Assembly (NCBI RefSeq): GCF_001434395.1
Contig: NZ_AZFS01000006.1
Coordinates: forward strand, 62,001 to 126,000
Source: Levilactobacillus hammesii DSM 16381
GTDB lineage: Bacteria; Bacillota; Bacilli; Lactobacillales; Lactobacillaceae
DNA: 64,000 bases
Direction of reading: 5' to 3'
Shown here: piece after piece, positions 54,852 to 62,668 of the stretch
How positions within the stretch are numbered: the first letter of the stretch is position 1
How the letters are laid out: every line of letters begins with the position of its first letter
Made by a program: the position numbers and the translations under genes
Notes under the pieces: model-generated
Told to the model about the DNA's origin: nothing
Database searches by the model: none
What the model saw: only the letters and a program-made list of their open reading frames with translations

Positions 54852-55676
54852 ATGAGTAAACGGCATTATAACCGTGGTCGGCGGGGCAGTCGTATGCCAA
54901 TTTATGCGGCCATTTTGCTAATCGTGATTGGGGCTGTCGGCAGTCTGGGTAGTCAGGGTAACTCCACGGCACGGCATTTGACGAGTGCGGTCAGCAAAGT
55001 TGTGGGATCATCATCGACTAGCCACACCAGCGGCTCAACGGCCACGGCACCGAAGCAGTCGGTCGCCAGCAAGGCACTAGCGCAACAGAAGTATACGGGG
55101 ACCCAGATCGTGGCGGTTAACCACAATCGACCGACCTTTACCCAGGCACAGCTATCCACGAAGAAGGGCGGCTGGGCGACGTATGGGGCGTTGGACAATC
55201 TGAACCGGGTCACCACGGCGAATGCCCTTTTGAGTAAGCATTTAATGCCCACGGCCAAGCGGGAGCCACTCTACGTGAGTCCAACTGGCTGGAAGAACAA
55301 GCCCTATACCGTCAATGGCAAGCGGGGGTATCTGTATAACCGGAGCCACCTGATTGGCTACCAGCTGACGGGACAAAATAACAATCTGAAGAATTTAATG
55401 ACCGGTACCCGGTCGTTGAATGATCCGGGTATGACGGCCTATGAAAACCCGGTCGCCAGTTATTTGAAGAGCCATCCCCGTGATTACGTGCGTTATCAAG
55501 TTGAACCCGTCTTTCGGGGCAATGAATTAGTGGCGCGTGGGGTGCACATGCAGGCCAAGTCGGTCGGCAGTTCGGGTGTCTCCTATAATGTCTATATTTT
55601 CAACATCCAGGCAGGCGTTAAGATTAACTACAGCACCGGGACCAGTCAGTATGGCAATCCGGCGGCAGCGTTCTAA
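54852..55676 (+). CDS. DNA/RNA non-specific endonuclease, secreted or membrane-tethered
   Basis: 274 residues. Basic N-terminus, one hydrophobic segment (IYAAILLIVIGAVGSLG), a Ser/Thr/Ala linker, then the beta-beta-alpha-metal nuclease domain: RGYLYNRSHLIGYQLTGQNN is the DRGH-type active-site region (His in NRSHL) and NLMTGTRSLNDPGM carries the conserved Asn. Similar to streptococcal EndA/Spd-type DNases. Likely degrades extracellular DNA. Confidence 0.88.
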   Translation: MSKRHYNRGRRGSRMPIYAAILLIVIGAVGSLGSQGNSTARHLTSAVSKVVGSSSTSHTSGSTATAPKQSVASKALAQQKYTGTQIVAVNHNRPTFTQAQLSTKKGGWATYGALDNLNRVTTANALLSKHLMPTAKREPLYVSPTGWKNKPYTVNGKRGYLYNRSHLIGYQLTGQNNNLKNLMTGTRSLNDPGMTAYENPVASYLKSHPRDYVRYQVEPVFRGNELVARGVHMQAKSVGSSGVSYNVYIFNIQAGVKINYSTGTSQYGNPAAAF

Positions 55677-55691
55677 CCACTCTAATGAAAG

Positions 55692-55740
55692 AAATAAGGA
55701 CGTCACTTCTCAGTAAGCGTGAGAGGTGGCGTCCTTATTT
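55692..55740. terminator. Bidirectional terminator
   Basis: AAATAAGGACG with CGTCCTTATTT and inner TCTC/GAGA pairs, between the nuclease gene and the convergent 51-residue gene. Confidence 0.9.
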
Positions 55741-55752
55741 GGATACGAGGGA

Positions 55753-55908
55753 TTAACGGCGATTCATGTAGCGATAAATGAGAAATAGGATCAAGCCGAC
55801 GATCAAGATCGTCCCGATCATTGGGTTTTCACGAAAGATCCAGTGAAAGACCCGAACGGAGTGGATGCCGTGTAAGCCACCGAGTAAAGAAGAGAACTGA
55901 GTAAACAT
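55753..55908 (-). CDS. 51-residue membrane protein
   Basis: Short gene with GGAGG 7 bases before the ATG. The product is MFTQFSSLLGGLHGIHSVRV, then an amphipathic part and one membrane segment (MIGTILIVGLILFLIYRY) with a basic end. Divergent from cls. Function unknown. Confidence 0.65.
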   Translation of the reverse strand: MFTQFSSLLGGLHGIHSVRVFHWIFRENPMIGTILIVGLILFLIYRYMNRR

Positions 55909-56020
55909 AGCTGACCTCCAAATGATTTATAGTGATTATCAGGAAAAATTAAAAAAAAGTAAAGACATTTGAATGAATTGGGGTATGATAAAAAAGACAG
56001 AGAGCAGAGGAGGGTTTCCC

Positions 56021-57478
56021 GTGAGCGTGAACTATATGCTTATCTTTGAAATTGTCGTCGTGATTAACGCGGCGTTAGCCCTAGTGACGGTATTTCGAGA
56101 AAAGCGTGATATTGCCGCAACCTGGGCCTGGATGTTGGTGCTGGTCTTACTGCCGGTGGTGGGATTTATTGCCTACGCCTTTATCGGCCGAAAGCTTCCC
56201 AAGGGGCGGATGTTCCGACTGCAACATCAAGTCGCGGTGCAGCTGAATGAGCGGTTGACGCAGCAGCGTGCGCAGTTGGGCACTGAGATTATGCCAGCCG
56301 ATAAGATCAGTCATTCCGTCATCAACATGGTTAATATGTTTATGGAAACGGATCAGGCCTTCTTGGCCCGGCAGAATCGCGTCAAGATCTACACTGATGG
56401 GCACGACCTCTTCCACACGATGCTGGAAGACATCGAGCGCGCCCACTCCAGTATTCATATTGAATTTTACACCTTTTATAACGATAAGATTGGAAATGAG
56501 ATTCTGGACATCCTGGTTAAGAAGGCTGCCGCGGGTGTTGAGGTCCGCGTGATCTATGATCCGTGGGGGTCGATGGGGACCTGGAAACGGTTCTTCAAGC
56601 CACTGATGGACGTTGGCGGTCACGTGGAACCCTTCCTGGGGACCCGTTCGGCCGTGATTGACTTTCGGCTCAACTTTCGTGATCACCGTAAGATCGTCAC
56701 GATTGATGGTCAAGTGGGTTACGTTGGGGGCTTTAACATTGGGGATCAGTACCTCGGGCGCAAGGAGAAATTCGGCTACTGGCGCGATACACACTTGAGA
56801 ATCGTGGGTTCCGGGGTCTTCTCGTTGCAGGCTCGTTTCATGCTCGATTGGAATGCGACGGATAAGGATCATCCCTTCAACGACCGTAAGATTGACACGC
56901 GTTACTTCCCGCTGAGCAAGGTGAAGGGTAACACGAGTTTACAGATTGTTTCCAGTGGGCCAGATTCCGACCTACAACAAATCAAGATGGGTTACATGCG
57001 CTTGATTCAGACGGCGGAGAAGACCCTATGGATTCAGACGCCTTACCTGATTCCTGACGATAGTGTCTTGGATTCCCTGCGGATTGCGGCAATGGCCGGA
57101 ATTGATGTGCGGATCATGATTCCGGATAAACCGGATCACGCCTTCGTTTACCGGGCCACGCAGTACTATGCACGGCAACTGGCGGATGACGGGGTCAAGA
57201 TTTACTACTATCACAACGGGTTCATTCACGCCAAGACGATTGTGGTCGATGGGCGGATTGCGTCGGTTGGTTCCGCCAACATGGATTACCGCAGTTTTAA
57301 ACTCAACTTCGAAATTAATGCTTTCATCTATGATGAGGGGATTGCTTGTCAGTTGGAGAATATCTTTGAAAGGGATATGACGCACAGCGAGCTGATTACG
57401 CCGGAGATGTTTGACCAACAGTCACTCTATCTGAAATTCAAACAGACGGCATCGCGGCTGTTGTCGCCAATTCTGTAA
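56021..57478 (+). CDS. cls: Cardiolipin synthase
   Basis: Joins two phosphatidylglycerol molecules to cardiolipin. 485 residues: two N-terminal membrane segments (LIFEIVVVINAALALVTVF; WAWMLVLVLLPVVGFIAYAF), then two phospholipase-D motifs, HRKIVTIDG and HAKTIVVDG with SANMDYRSF. The GTG at 56021, preceded by GAGGAGG, matches the normal length; an upstream ATG would add 16 residues. Confidence 0.95.
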   Translation: MSVNYMLIFEIVVVINAALALVTVFREKRDIAATWAWMLVLVLLPVVGFIAYAFIGRKLPKGRMFRLQHQVAVQLNERLTQQRAQLGTEIMPADKISHSVINMVNMFMETDQAFLARQNRVKIYTDGHDLFHTMLEDIERAHSSIHIEFYTFYNDKIGNEILDILVKKAAAGVEVRVIYDPWGSMGTWKRFFKPLMDVGGHVEPFLGTRSAVIDFRLNFRDHRKIVTIDGQVGYVGGFNIGDQYLGRKEKFGYWRDTHLRIVGSGVFSLQARFMLDWNATDKDHPFNDRKIDTRYFPLSKVKGNTSLQIVSSGPDSDLQQIKMGYMRLIQTAEKTLWIQTPYLIPDDSVLDSLRIAAMAGIDVRIMIPDKPDHAFVYRATQYYARQLADDGVKIYYYHNGFIHAKTIVVDGRIASVGSANMDYRSFKLNFEINAFIYDEGIACQLENIFERDMTHSELITPEMFDQQSLYLKFKQTASRLLSPIL

Positions 57479-57488
57479 AATGATGAAC

Positions 57489-57522
57489 AAGGGGTCCGAG
57501 ACAAAAGTCTCAGACCCCTTTT
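57489..57522 (+). terminator. Terminator of cls
   Basis: AAGGGGTC and GAGAC pair with GTCTC and GACCCCTT, followed by T. Confidence 0.93.
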
Positions 57523-57656
57523 ACATACCGAACAACCCTGGTGGAAACGCGTACCGGAGAATGTGAAAAAATTGACAATCAGTGGGAAAATGTGGCAGTT
57601 CATAGAGGTTGGTTGTTTATTTTTACCAACTTAACGGTTATAATAACGGTATGGCG

Positions 57657-57670
57657 ATAAAGCGGTTACA
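57657..57670. promoter_or_regulatory. Possible cre site upstream of the xylo-oligosaccharide araC-type gene
   Basis: ATAAAGCGGTTACA differs from the cre core TGAAAGCGNTTNCA at two positions. It lies just downstream of a TATAAT -10 at 57640-57645, where CcpA would block transcription. Confidence 0.5.
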
Positions 57671-57694
57671 TCGACTATTTGGGGAGGAGCCAGC

Positions 57695-57721
57695 ATGGTG
57701 ACTGAGGAGGTTTTAGCATGA
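57695..57721 (+). CDS. Eight-codon leader ORF overlapping the araC-type start
   Basis: ATG GTG ACT GAG GAG GTT and two more codons, then a stop that overlaps the regulator start as ATGA. It has its own strong ribosome binding site (GGGGAGGAG), and the SD of the regulator (GAGGAGG) lies inside it. Translational coupling is likely; whether the peptide itself matters is unknown. Confidence 0.5.
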   Translation: MVTEEVLA

Positions 57722-58623
57722 AGCGCTTTGTTTCATTACCGGTTGTGGACTCTAGTCTGTATTTATTCGGTGGCCATATGCGAACTGTTCCCGGTGGTTG
57801 GCAGTTTTTTGAACAGAAACACCAGGCGTTTGAGCTGATGTGTGTGATTGATGGCCGCCAAACGACGGAAATTAAAAATTTAGTGACGTATGATTATGGT
57901 GCCGGGGATGCCATCATCATCTCCCCGGGAACGGTGCACACAAATCAAAACAGTAGTTCAGAGCAGGATATGACTTATATCTGTTTTCATTTCAACATCG
58001 AAAACCTGGCGCTGAAGTCTGAAATTATTGGAAAGATTGCCAACACGGTGATTCCAGCAGATCAAGCGATTGCTCAGTCGGCCGTCCGGACAGCCAAACG
58101 GATGGTGGCTTATAGCGCCAATCAGAAGCTGAGCAAAGAACAGGTCAATCTGAAAATTCAGATTGCGGTATTGGAGTTCTTTTATGACCTGACGGAAGGC
58201 TTACAGGACTATGAGACACGGCGGGGGGCTCGCTACACGGAGAGTGAGGCCAAAACGAGCCGGCAGATTGCCACGTTAATCAAGGAACGCATTGAGCAGG
58301 ATGAGGCGATTAACTTTACTTTTGGGGACGTCTGCCAAAAGATTGGGATTAGCAGTGGTTATGGTCATCGCACGTTCAAGAAGGTTTATGGTGTGACCCC
58401 GTTGCACTATATCGAAAGTCAGAAATACAACAAGGCTAAGATGCTGCTGGGATCGCCAGAACACTCCATTGAGGATGTGGCGGATTTAATGGGGGCCAGT
58501 AGCGTGTCTAATTTTAGCAAGCAATTTAAAAAGTGGTCCGGTACGACGCCTAGTAAATATCAGCGTCAAATGAAACAAAAGCGGCGGGTACGGACCGTTA
58601 AGGAAGGCGGCTACTTCGAGTAG
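57718..58623 (+). CDS. AraC-family regulator of the xylo-oligosaccharide operon
   Basis: 301 residues. N-terminal cupin-like sensor (YGAGDAIIISPGTVHTNQNS), C-terminal double helix-turn-helix (FTFGDVCQKIGISSGYGHRT; HSIEDVADLMGASSVSNFSK) with FKKWSGTTPSKYQRQMK. It precedes the symporter and beta-xylosidase genes and is their likely activator through the paired half-sites at 58695 and 58716. Confidence 0.9.
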   Translation: MKRFVSLPVVDSSLYLFGGHMRTVPGGWQFFEQKHQAFELMCVIDGRQTTEIKNLVTYDYGAGDAIIISPGTVHTNQNSSSEQDMTYICFHFNIENLALKSEIIGKIANTVIPADQAIAQSAVRTAKRMVAYSANQKLSKEQVNLKIQIAVLEFFYDLTEGLQDYETRRGARYTESEAKTSRQIATLIKERIEQDEAINFTFGDVCQKIGISSGYGHRTFKKVYGVTPLHYIESQKYNKAKMLLGSPEHSIEDVADLMGASSVSNFSKQFKKWSGTTPSKYQRQMKQKRRVRTVKEGGYFE

Positions 58624-58649
58624 TTTAACGTGCACAAAGCGACAGATTC

Positions 58650-58685
58650 GCTCGGTAAAAGGTTAGTTTACCGGGCTTTTATTTT
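58650..58685 (+). terminator. Terminator of the araC-type gene
   Basis: GCTCGGTAAA with TTTACCGGGC followed by TTTTATTTT. Confidence 0.85.
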
Positions 58686-58694
58686 GTGGTTAAG

Positions 58695-58726
58695 GTCACA
58701 AAATAACTAAAAACAGTCACGAATAA
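58695..58726 (+). promoter_or_regulatory. Direct repeats, probable AraC-type activator half-sites
   Basis: GTCACAAAATAA from 58695 and GTCACGAATAAA from 58716, 21 bases (two helical turns) apart on the same face. They lie just upstream of the -35 position of the symporter promoter, the usual arrangement for AraC-family activators. Confidence 0.65.
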
Positions 58727-58742
58727 AGATAGCCAGCAAACC

Positions 58743-58756
58743 TGAAAGCGATTACA
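58743..58756. promoter_or_regulatory. cre site overlapping the symporter promoter
   Basis: TGAAAGCGATTACA fully matches the cre consensus TGAAAGCGNTTNCA and overlaps the probable -10 (TACAAT, 58753-58758). CcpA binding would block the promoter. Confidence 0.88.
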
Positions 58757-58785
58757 ATGCAGTTGTAGTTAGCTAACGAAACAAG

Positions 58786-58965
58786 ACAGTGAGTTAGCAT
58801 TTGGCCATGTTAAGCTCACTGCTTTCACGTCCCATGAAGGACGTGGAAGGATAGTTAACTTGAGAAACCGGTTAGCGCTGGGTTCTCAAGTTAACGCAGT
58901 TGCTCGATACTTCTGTTGAGATTCAGCAATTTTTTCTTTACCTTGGTTGGTTGCTTCTACCAACC
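58786..58965 (+). promoter_or_regulatory. Structured 5' leader of the symporter gene with internal terminator-like hairpin
   Basis: Successive hairpins: CAGTGAG with CTCACTG (58786-58821); CACGTCC with GGACGTG (about 58827-58846); GTTAACTTGAGAA (58854-58866) with its perfect complement (58883-58895); TGTTGA (58914-58919) with TCAGCA (58923-58928) followed by TTTTTT; and TTGGT with ACCAA (about 58944-58964). The roughly 290-base untranslated leader therefore carries an intrinsic-terminator-like element before the gene. No known riboswitch or T-box was recognised. Confidence 0.55.
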
Positions 58966-59052
58966 AGATGACATATTTTAGCGGACGCCCTGATCACTTA
59001 GTTTATTTGATCAAGACGTTACAAACTTTTTCTTCGAAAGGAGTTTTCGCAT

Positions 59053-60537
59053 ATGGCCTCAAATAGTCAGGCTGATGCCGCAAAGACTCAAGACAATGCC
59101 AATGACGAGTTCGCCAAGCTTTCTTGGCGTGAGCGAATTAGTTATGGTGCCGGGGATTTAGCGCAAAACTTAATCTTTGGTACGATTGGGTCAATGTTAC
59201 TTTTCTACTTAACCACTGTTTACGGAATTTCCGCCGCAGTTGGTGCCACGATTTTCTTAGTTGTTCGTTGGGTCAACGTGTTCTGGGATCCATGGGTTGG
59301 TGCCTTTGTTGATAAGCACAACTTCAAGTCCGGGAAATACCGGCCTTACTTGGTTTACTGTGGGATTCCAATGACGATCTTCGCCGCTATGCTCTTCTTG
59401 CCTATCGATGCAGTCCGGGGCAGCATCCTCTACGCCTTCATTGCATATCTGGCAACGGCCTTGATCTACTCCTTCGTTAACATTCCTTATGGGGCTTTGA
59501 ACGCCTCACTGACGCGTGATAACGATGAAGTTTCTACACTGACGACTGTCCGGATGACTGAAGCTAACATTGGTAACTTGTTAGTTTACACGTTCCTGCC
59601 ATTATTTGTTCAGATGGCTTCTCCTAACCCACAATCTAAGGACATTGGGTTCTTCGGTATTCACATGAACTTAGGGGATTACACCTCACCTAAAGCTGGG
59701 AAGGCTTACTTCTTAGTCATGGGGATCTACATGATCATTGGGTTTATCATGCTGATGTGCACGTACTTCGGAATTAAGGAACGGGTCTTACCTACTGAAA
59801 AGGAATCCGCTGCCGTTAAGTATTCCGACCTGTGGTACGAATTTAAGCAAAACAAGCCACTGCAAGTGTTAGGTTCATTCTTCCTGATTGGCTTTACCTT
59901 CATGTTCTTCGGGAACACCGTATGGCCATTCTACATGCAATACAACATCGGTCACTCCGAATGGATGGCTTCCATTAACTTGGTTGGTTCCATTCCTGGT
60001 ATCTTCTTGGTATTCTTATGGCCAATCATCCGTAAGAAGATCGGGAAGCGTCAATTCTTCTACGCTTTCTTAGCCCTGTTTATCGTTGGGACGTTGGTTC
60101 TGTGGATCTGGTCAATGCCTTCATTCAAGGATTCAACTGCTCTGGGTTACACGGGTCGTTTCTTACAACAATGGGGGATCACTGCTGCTACTGGTTACAT
60201 GTGGTCATTGGTTCCAGAAGTTGTTTCTTACGGCGAGTACAAGTCCAAGAAGCGGGTTGCCGGTATCATCAACGCCATCATGGGTCTGTTCTTCAAGATT
60301 GGGTTGGCTCTTGGTGGGATCATCCCTGGTTACATCAACGCCTTCTTCAAGTTTGATGGGACTAAGACGACGCAAACCTCTGGTGCTTTGATGGGTATCC
60401 AATGGTCCATGATCTGGTTACCAATCATCTTTGCCCTGATCGCGATGTGGATTATGAGTAAGTACACCTTGTCTGACGCTGATGTCAAACGGATGAACGA
60501 AGAACTCAACGCTGAACGGAAGGCTCACGAAGTTTAG
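59053..60537 (+). CDS. GPH-family glycoside-cation symporter (xylo-oligosaccharide uptake)
   Basis: 494 residues, 12 membrane segments, MFS_2/GPH type. Markers: RISYGAGDLAQNLIFGTIGS at the start, RWVNVFWDPWVGAFVDKHNF in the first loop, and NIPYGALNASLTRDNDEVST. AAAGGAG precedes the ATG. It is followed 49 bases later by a GH43 beta-xylosidase, so import of xylobiose or similar is the likely role. Codons favour GTT, GCT and GGT more than the neighbours, as in highly expressed genes. Confidence 0.92.
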   Translation: MASNSQADAAKTQDNANDEFAKLSWRERISYGAGDLAQNLIFGTIGSMLLFYLTTVYGISAAVGATIFLVVRWVNVFWDPWVGAFVDKHNFKSGKYRPYLVYCGIPMTIFAAMLFLPIDAVRGSILYAFIAYLATALIYSFVNIPYGALNASLTRDNDEVSTLTTVRMTEANIGNLLVYTFLPLFVQMASPNPQSKDIGFFGIHMNLGDYTSPKAGKAYFLVMGIYMIIGFIMLMCTYFGIKERVLPTEKESAAVKYSDLWYEFKQNKPLQVLGSFFLIGFTFMFFGNTVWPFYMQYNIGHSEWMASINLVGSIPGIFLVFLWPIIRKKIGKRQFFYAFLALFIVGTLVLWIWSMPSFKDSTALGYTGRFLQQWGITAATGYMWSLVPEVVSYGEYKSKKRVAGIINAIMGLFFKIGLALGGIIPGYINAFFKFDGTKTTQTSGALMGIQWSMIWLPIIFALIAMWIMSKYTLSDADVKRMNEELNAERKAHEV

Positions 60538-60586
60538 GCGATTCATTTTAGTTAACTAATTTTGTTAAGGAAAGGAAGATTCTTTT

Positions 60587-62245
60587 ATGAAGATTCAAAA
60601 CCCCGTTTTACCTGGTTTTAACGCGGATCCTAGCATGATTCGGGTTGACGACACTTACTACATTGCTAACTCAACGTTCGAATGGTTCCCAGGTGTCCGG
60701 TTACATGAATCCAAGGACATGGTTCACTGGAACTTATTACCATCACCACTTTCAACGACAACGTTGCTGGATATGGTGGGTAACCCCGCTTCTGGTGGGA
60801 TTTGGGCACCAGATCTGAGCTACGCTGATGGCAAATTCTGGTTGATCTACACCGATGTTAAGATCACCGATGGTCCTTTCAAGGATATGACCAACTACCT
60901 GACGACGGCAACGGATATCCGCGGTCCATGGACTGACCCAATCAAGGTCAACGGTGTTGGATTCGATGCTTCCTTATTCCACGATGACGATGGCCGGAAG
61001 TACCTGGTTCAACAGACCTGGGATCACCGTGAATACCACCACCCATTTGACGGGATTACCTTGACTGAATTTGACACAGATACGATGCAACTGAAGCCAG
61101 AAACGGCACGGAACCTCTACAATGGGACCGACGTTAAACTGGTTGAAGGTCCACATCTGTATAAGATCAACGGTTACTACTACCTGTTTGCTGCACAAGG
61201 TGGGACGGTCTTTACCCACCAAGAAGTCGTTGCACGTTCCAAGACGCTTGACAAATTGTCATTCGAAAGCGAACCAGATGGCCCATTCATTACCAACATG
61301 GATACGCCAGACTTCTACCTGCAAAAGCAAGGTCACGGTGCCTTAGTAAACACACCAGGTGGCGAATGGTACTACGCCTCATTGGTATCTCGTCCTTGGA
61401 ACCACAAGAACGAATCTGCTTATGACCCACGTGGTTGGAGCACACTTGGCCGTGAAACGTCTATTCAAAAGGTTGAATGGGACGACGCTGGCTGGCCACG
61501 GGTTGTCGGCGGTCATGGTGGTCAAGTTGAGGTTGAAGCCCCTAAGGATGCTATCTTGACGAAAGCCCCTAAGGATCACTCACAACACGATGAATTCGAC
61601 AAGTCAGAACTCGACTTGAACTGGAACACCTTACGTCAACCATTTACCAAGAAGTTGGGGACGGTTGGTAACGGTGAATTGAAGTTAGTTGGGAACCAAT
61701 CCTTATCCAGCACCTTCGATGTTTCCTTCTTGGCTCGTCGTTGGCAAGCCTTCAACTTTGATGCTGAAACCAAAGTTAAGTTCGACCCATACACGTATCA
61801 ACAAATGGCCGGATTGGCTAACTTCTACAATGACAAGCACTACTCTTCAATCTTCATTACTTGGGATGAGAAGAAGGGTCACGTCATCGAAGTTGCCCAA
61901 AACGACAACAACAATTACACGTCTTACTTGAAAGACGATGCCATTGCTATTCCTGAAGGAACGGACTATGTTTGGTTCCGGACGAAGGTTCGTAAGCAAT
62001 CTTACACTTACGAATATTCATTCGATGGTAAGAAGTGGGAAACGGTCCCAGTTGAACTGGATGCCGCTATTCTCTCTGACGACTATGTTCTGCAAACTTC
62101 CGGTGGTTTCTTCACTGGTGCCTTCGTTGGCCTGTACGCAGTCGACTACGCCGGCTACGGTCAAGTTGCCACGTTCGATCACTTCGACTACCAAGAACTG
62201 CCTGACAATGTGACTTCGGAAAGCAAGTTAGTCTCCGAAAGCTAA
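60587..62245 (+). CDS. Beta-xylosidase, glycoside hydrolase family 43
   Basis: 552 residues, intracellular (no signal peptide), releases xylose from xylo-oligosaccharides. Catalytic residues fit family 43: general base Asp14 in GFNADPSMI, Asp128 in GFDASLFHDDDG and acid Glu187 in LVEGPHLYK. A C-terminal beta-sandwich domain from about residue 330 (HDEFDKSELDLNWNTLRQPF) completes the usual XynB layout. It is second in the operon after the symporter. Confidence 0.95.
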   Translation: MKIQNPVLPGFNADPSMIRVDDTYYIANSTFEWFPGVRLHESKDMVHWNLLPSPLSTTTLLDMVGNPASGGIWAPDLSYADGKFWLIYTDVKITDGPFKDMTNYLTTATDIRGPWTDPIKVNGVGFDASLFHDDDGRKYLVQQTWDHREYHHPFDGITLTEFDTDTMQLKPETARNLYNGTDVKLVEGPHLYKINGYYYLFAAQGGTVFTHQEVVARSKTLDKLSFESEPDGPFITNMDTPDFYLQKQGHGALVNTPGGEWYYASLVSRPWNHKNESAYDPRGWSTLGRETSIQKVEWDDAGWPRVVGGHGGQVEVEAPKDAILTKAPKDHSQHDEFDKSELDLNWNTLRQPFTKKLGTVGNGELKLVGNQSLSSTFDVSFLARRWQAFNFDAETKVKFDPYTYQQMAGLANFYNDKHYSSIFITWDEKKGHVIEVAQNDNNNYTSYLKDDAIAIPEGTDYVWFRTKVRKQSYTYEYSFDGKKWETVPVELDAAILSDDYVLQTSGGFFTGAFVGLYAVDYAGYGQVATFDHFDYQELPDNVTSESKLVSES

Positions 62246-62279
62246 TTGATTGGCAGCACCCTCGAGTGGGTGTATGATG

Positions 62280-62362
62280 ATGGCGCTAAGGACGTTAAGG
62301 AATGTTGAACTGGATTGAGGCCGCACCGTCGGTCAGTTCGCACCACCTTAACTGGCGCTAGC
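62280..62362 (+). other. Multi-stem inverted repeat after the beta-xylosidase gene
   Basis: GTTAAGG (62294-62300) with CCTTAAC (62346-62352) and, inside it, GAACTG (62307-62312) with CAGTTC (62334-62339). It lies just before the terminator in the 3' untranslated part, possibly an RNA-stability element. The rest of the 423-base gap up to the next gene shows no gene. Confidence 0.45.
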
Positions 62363-62364
62363 AA

Positions 62365-62424
62365 CAGAAAAAGTATGTAATATGTGGTGAAAGTCCCGTC
62401 GTGTAATCGGCGGGGCTTTTTCTG
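62365..62424 (+). terminator. Terminator of the xylo-oligosaccharide operon
   Basis: CAGAAAAAG (62365-62373) with CTTTTTCTG (62416-62424) and an inner AGTCCCG/CGGGGCT stem that runs into TTTTT. Confidence 0.88.
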
Positions 62425-62668
62425 TGCAGATGATGGGGATTGGTTTTGACTTTACAGGAGTTGTTGCTGGATAGCGAGGATGTTGTCCCGCTTTCGTTTT
62501 GCCCAGTTAGTTGTCTTTTTGGTTGATAGCTGAACGGGTAAAAGGATTGCAAGAGCTTTATTTAGGTTGCAGACGATTGATCTGGTAAGCTGAAGAGGCG
62601 AGGGAATGATGGGGTTGGGCCGTTCTGATGCCTATGCTAAAATATGGGTAGTGAGAAGGGGTGGTCGG

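Noticed and set aside
58786-58965. T-box or known riboswitch in the symporter leader
   Set aside because: I found no T-box sequence or specifier loop and no known riboswitch core; only the hairpins and the terminator-like element are supported.
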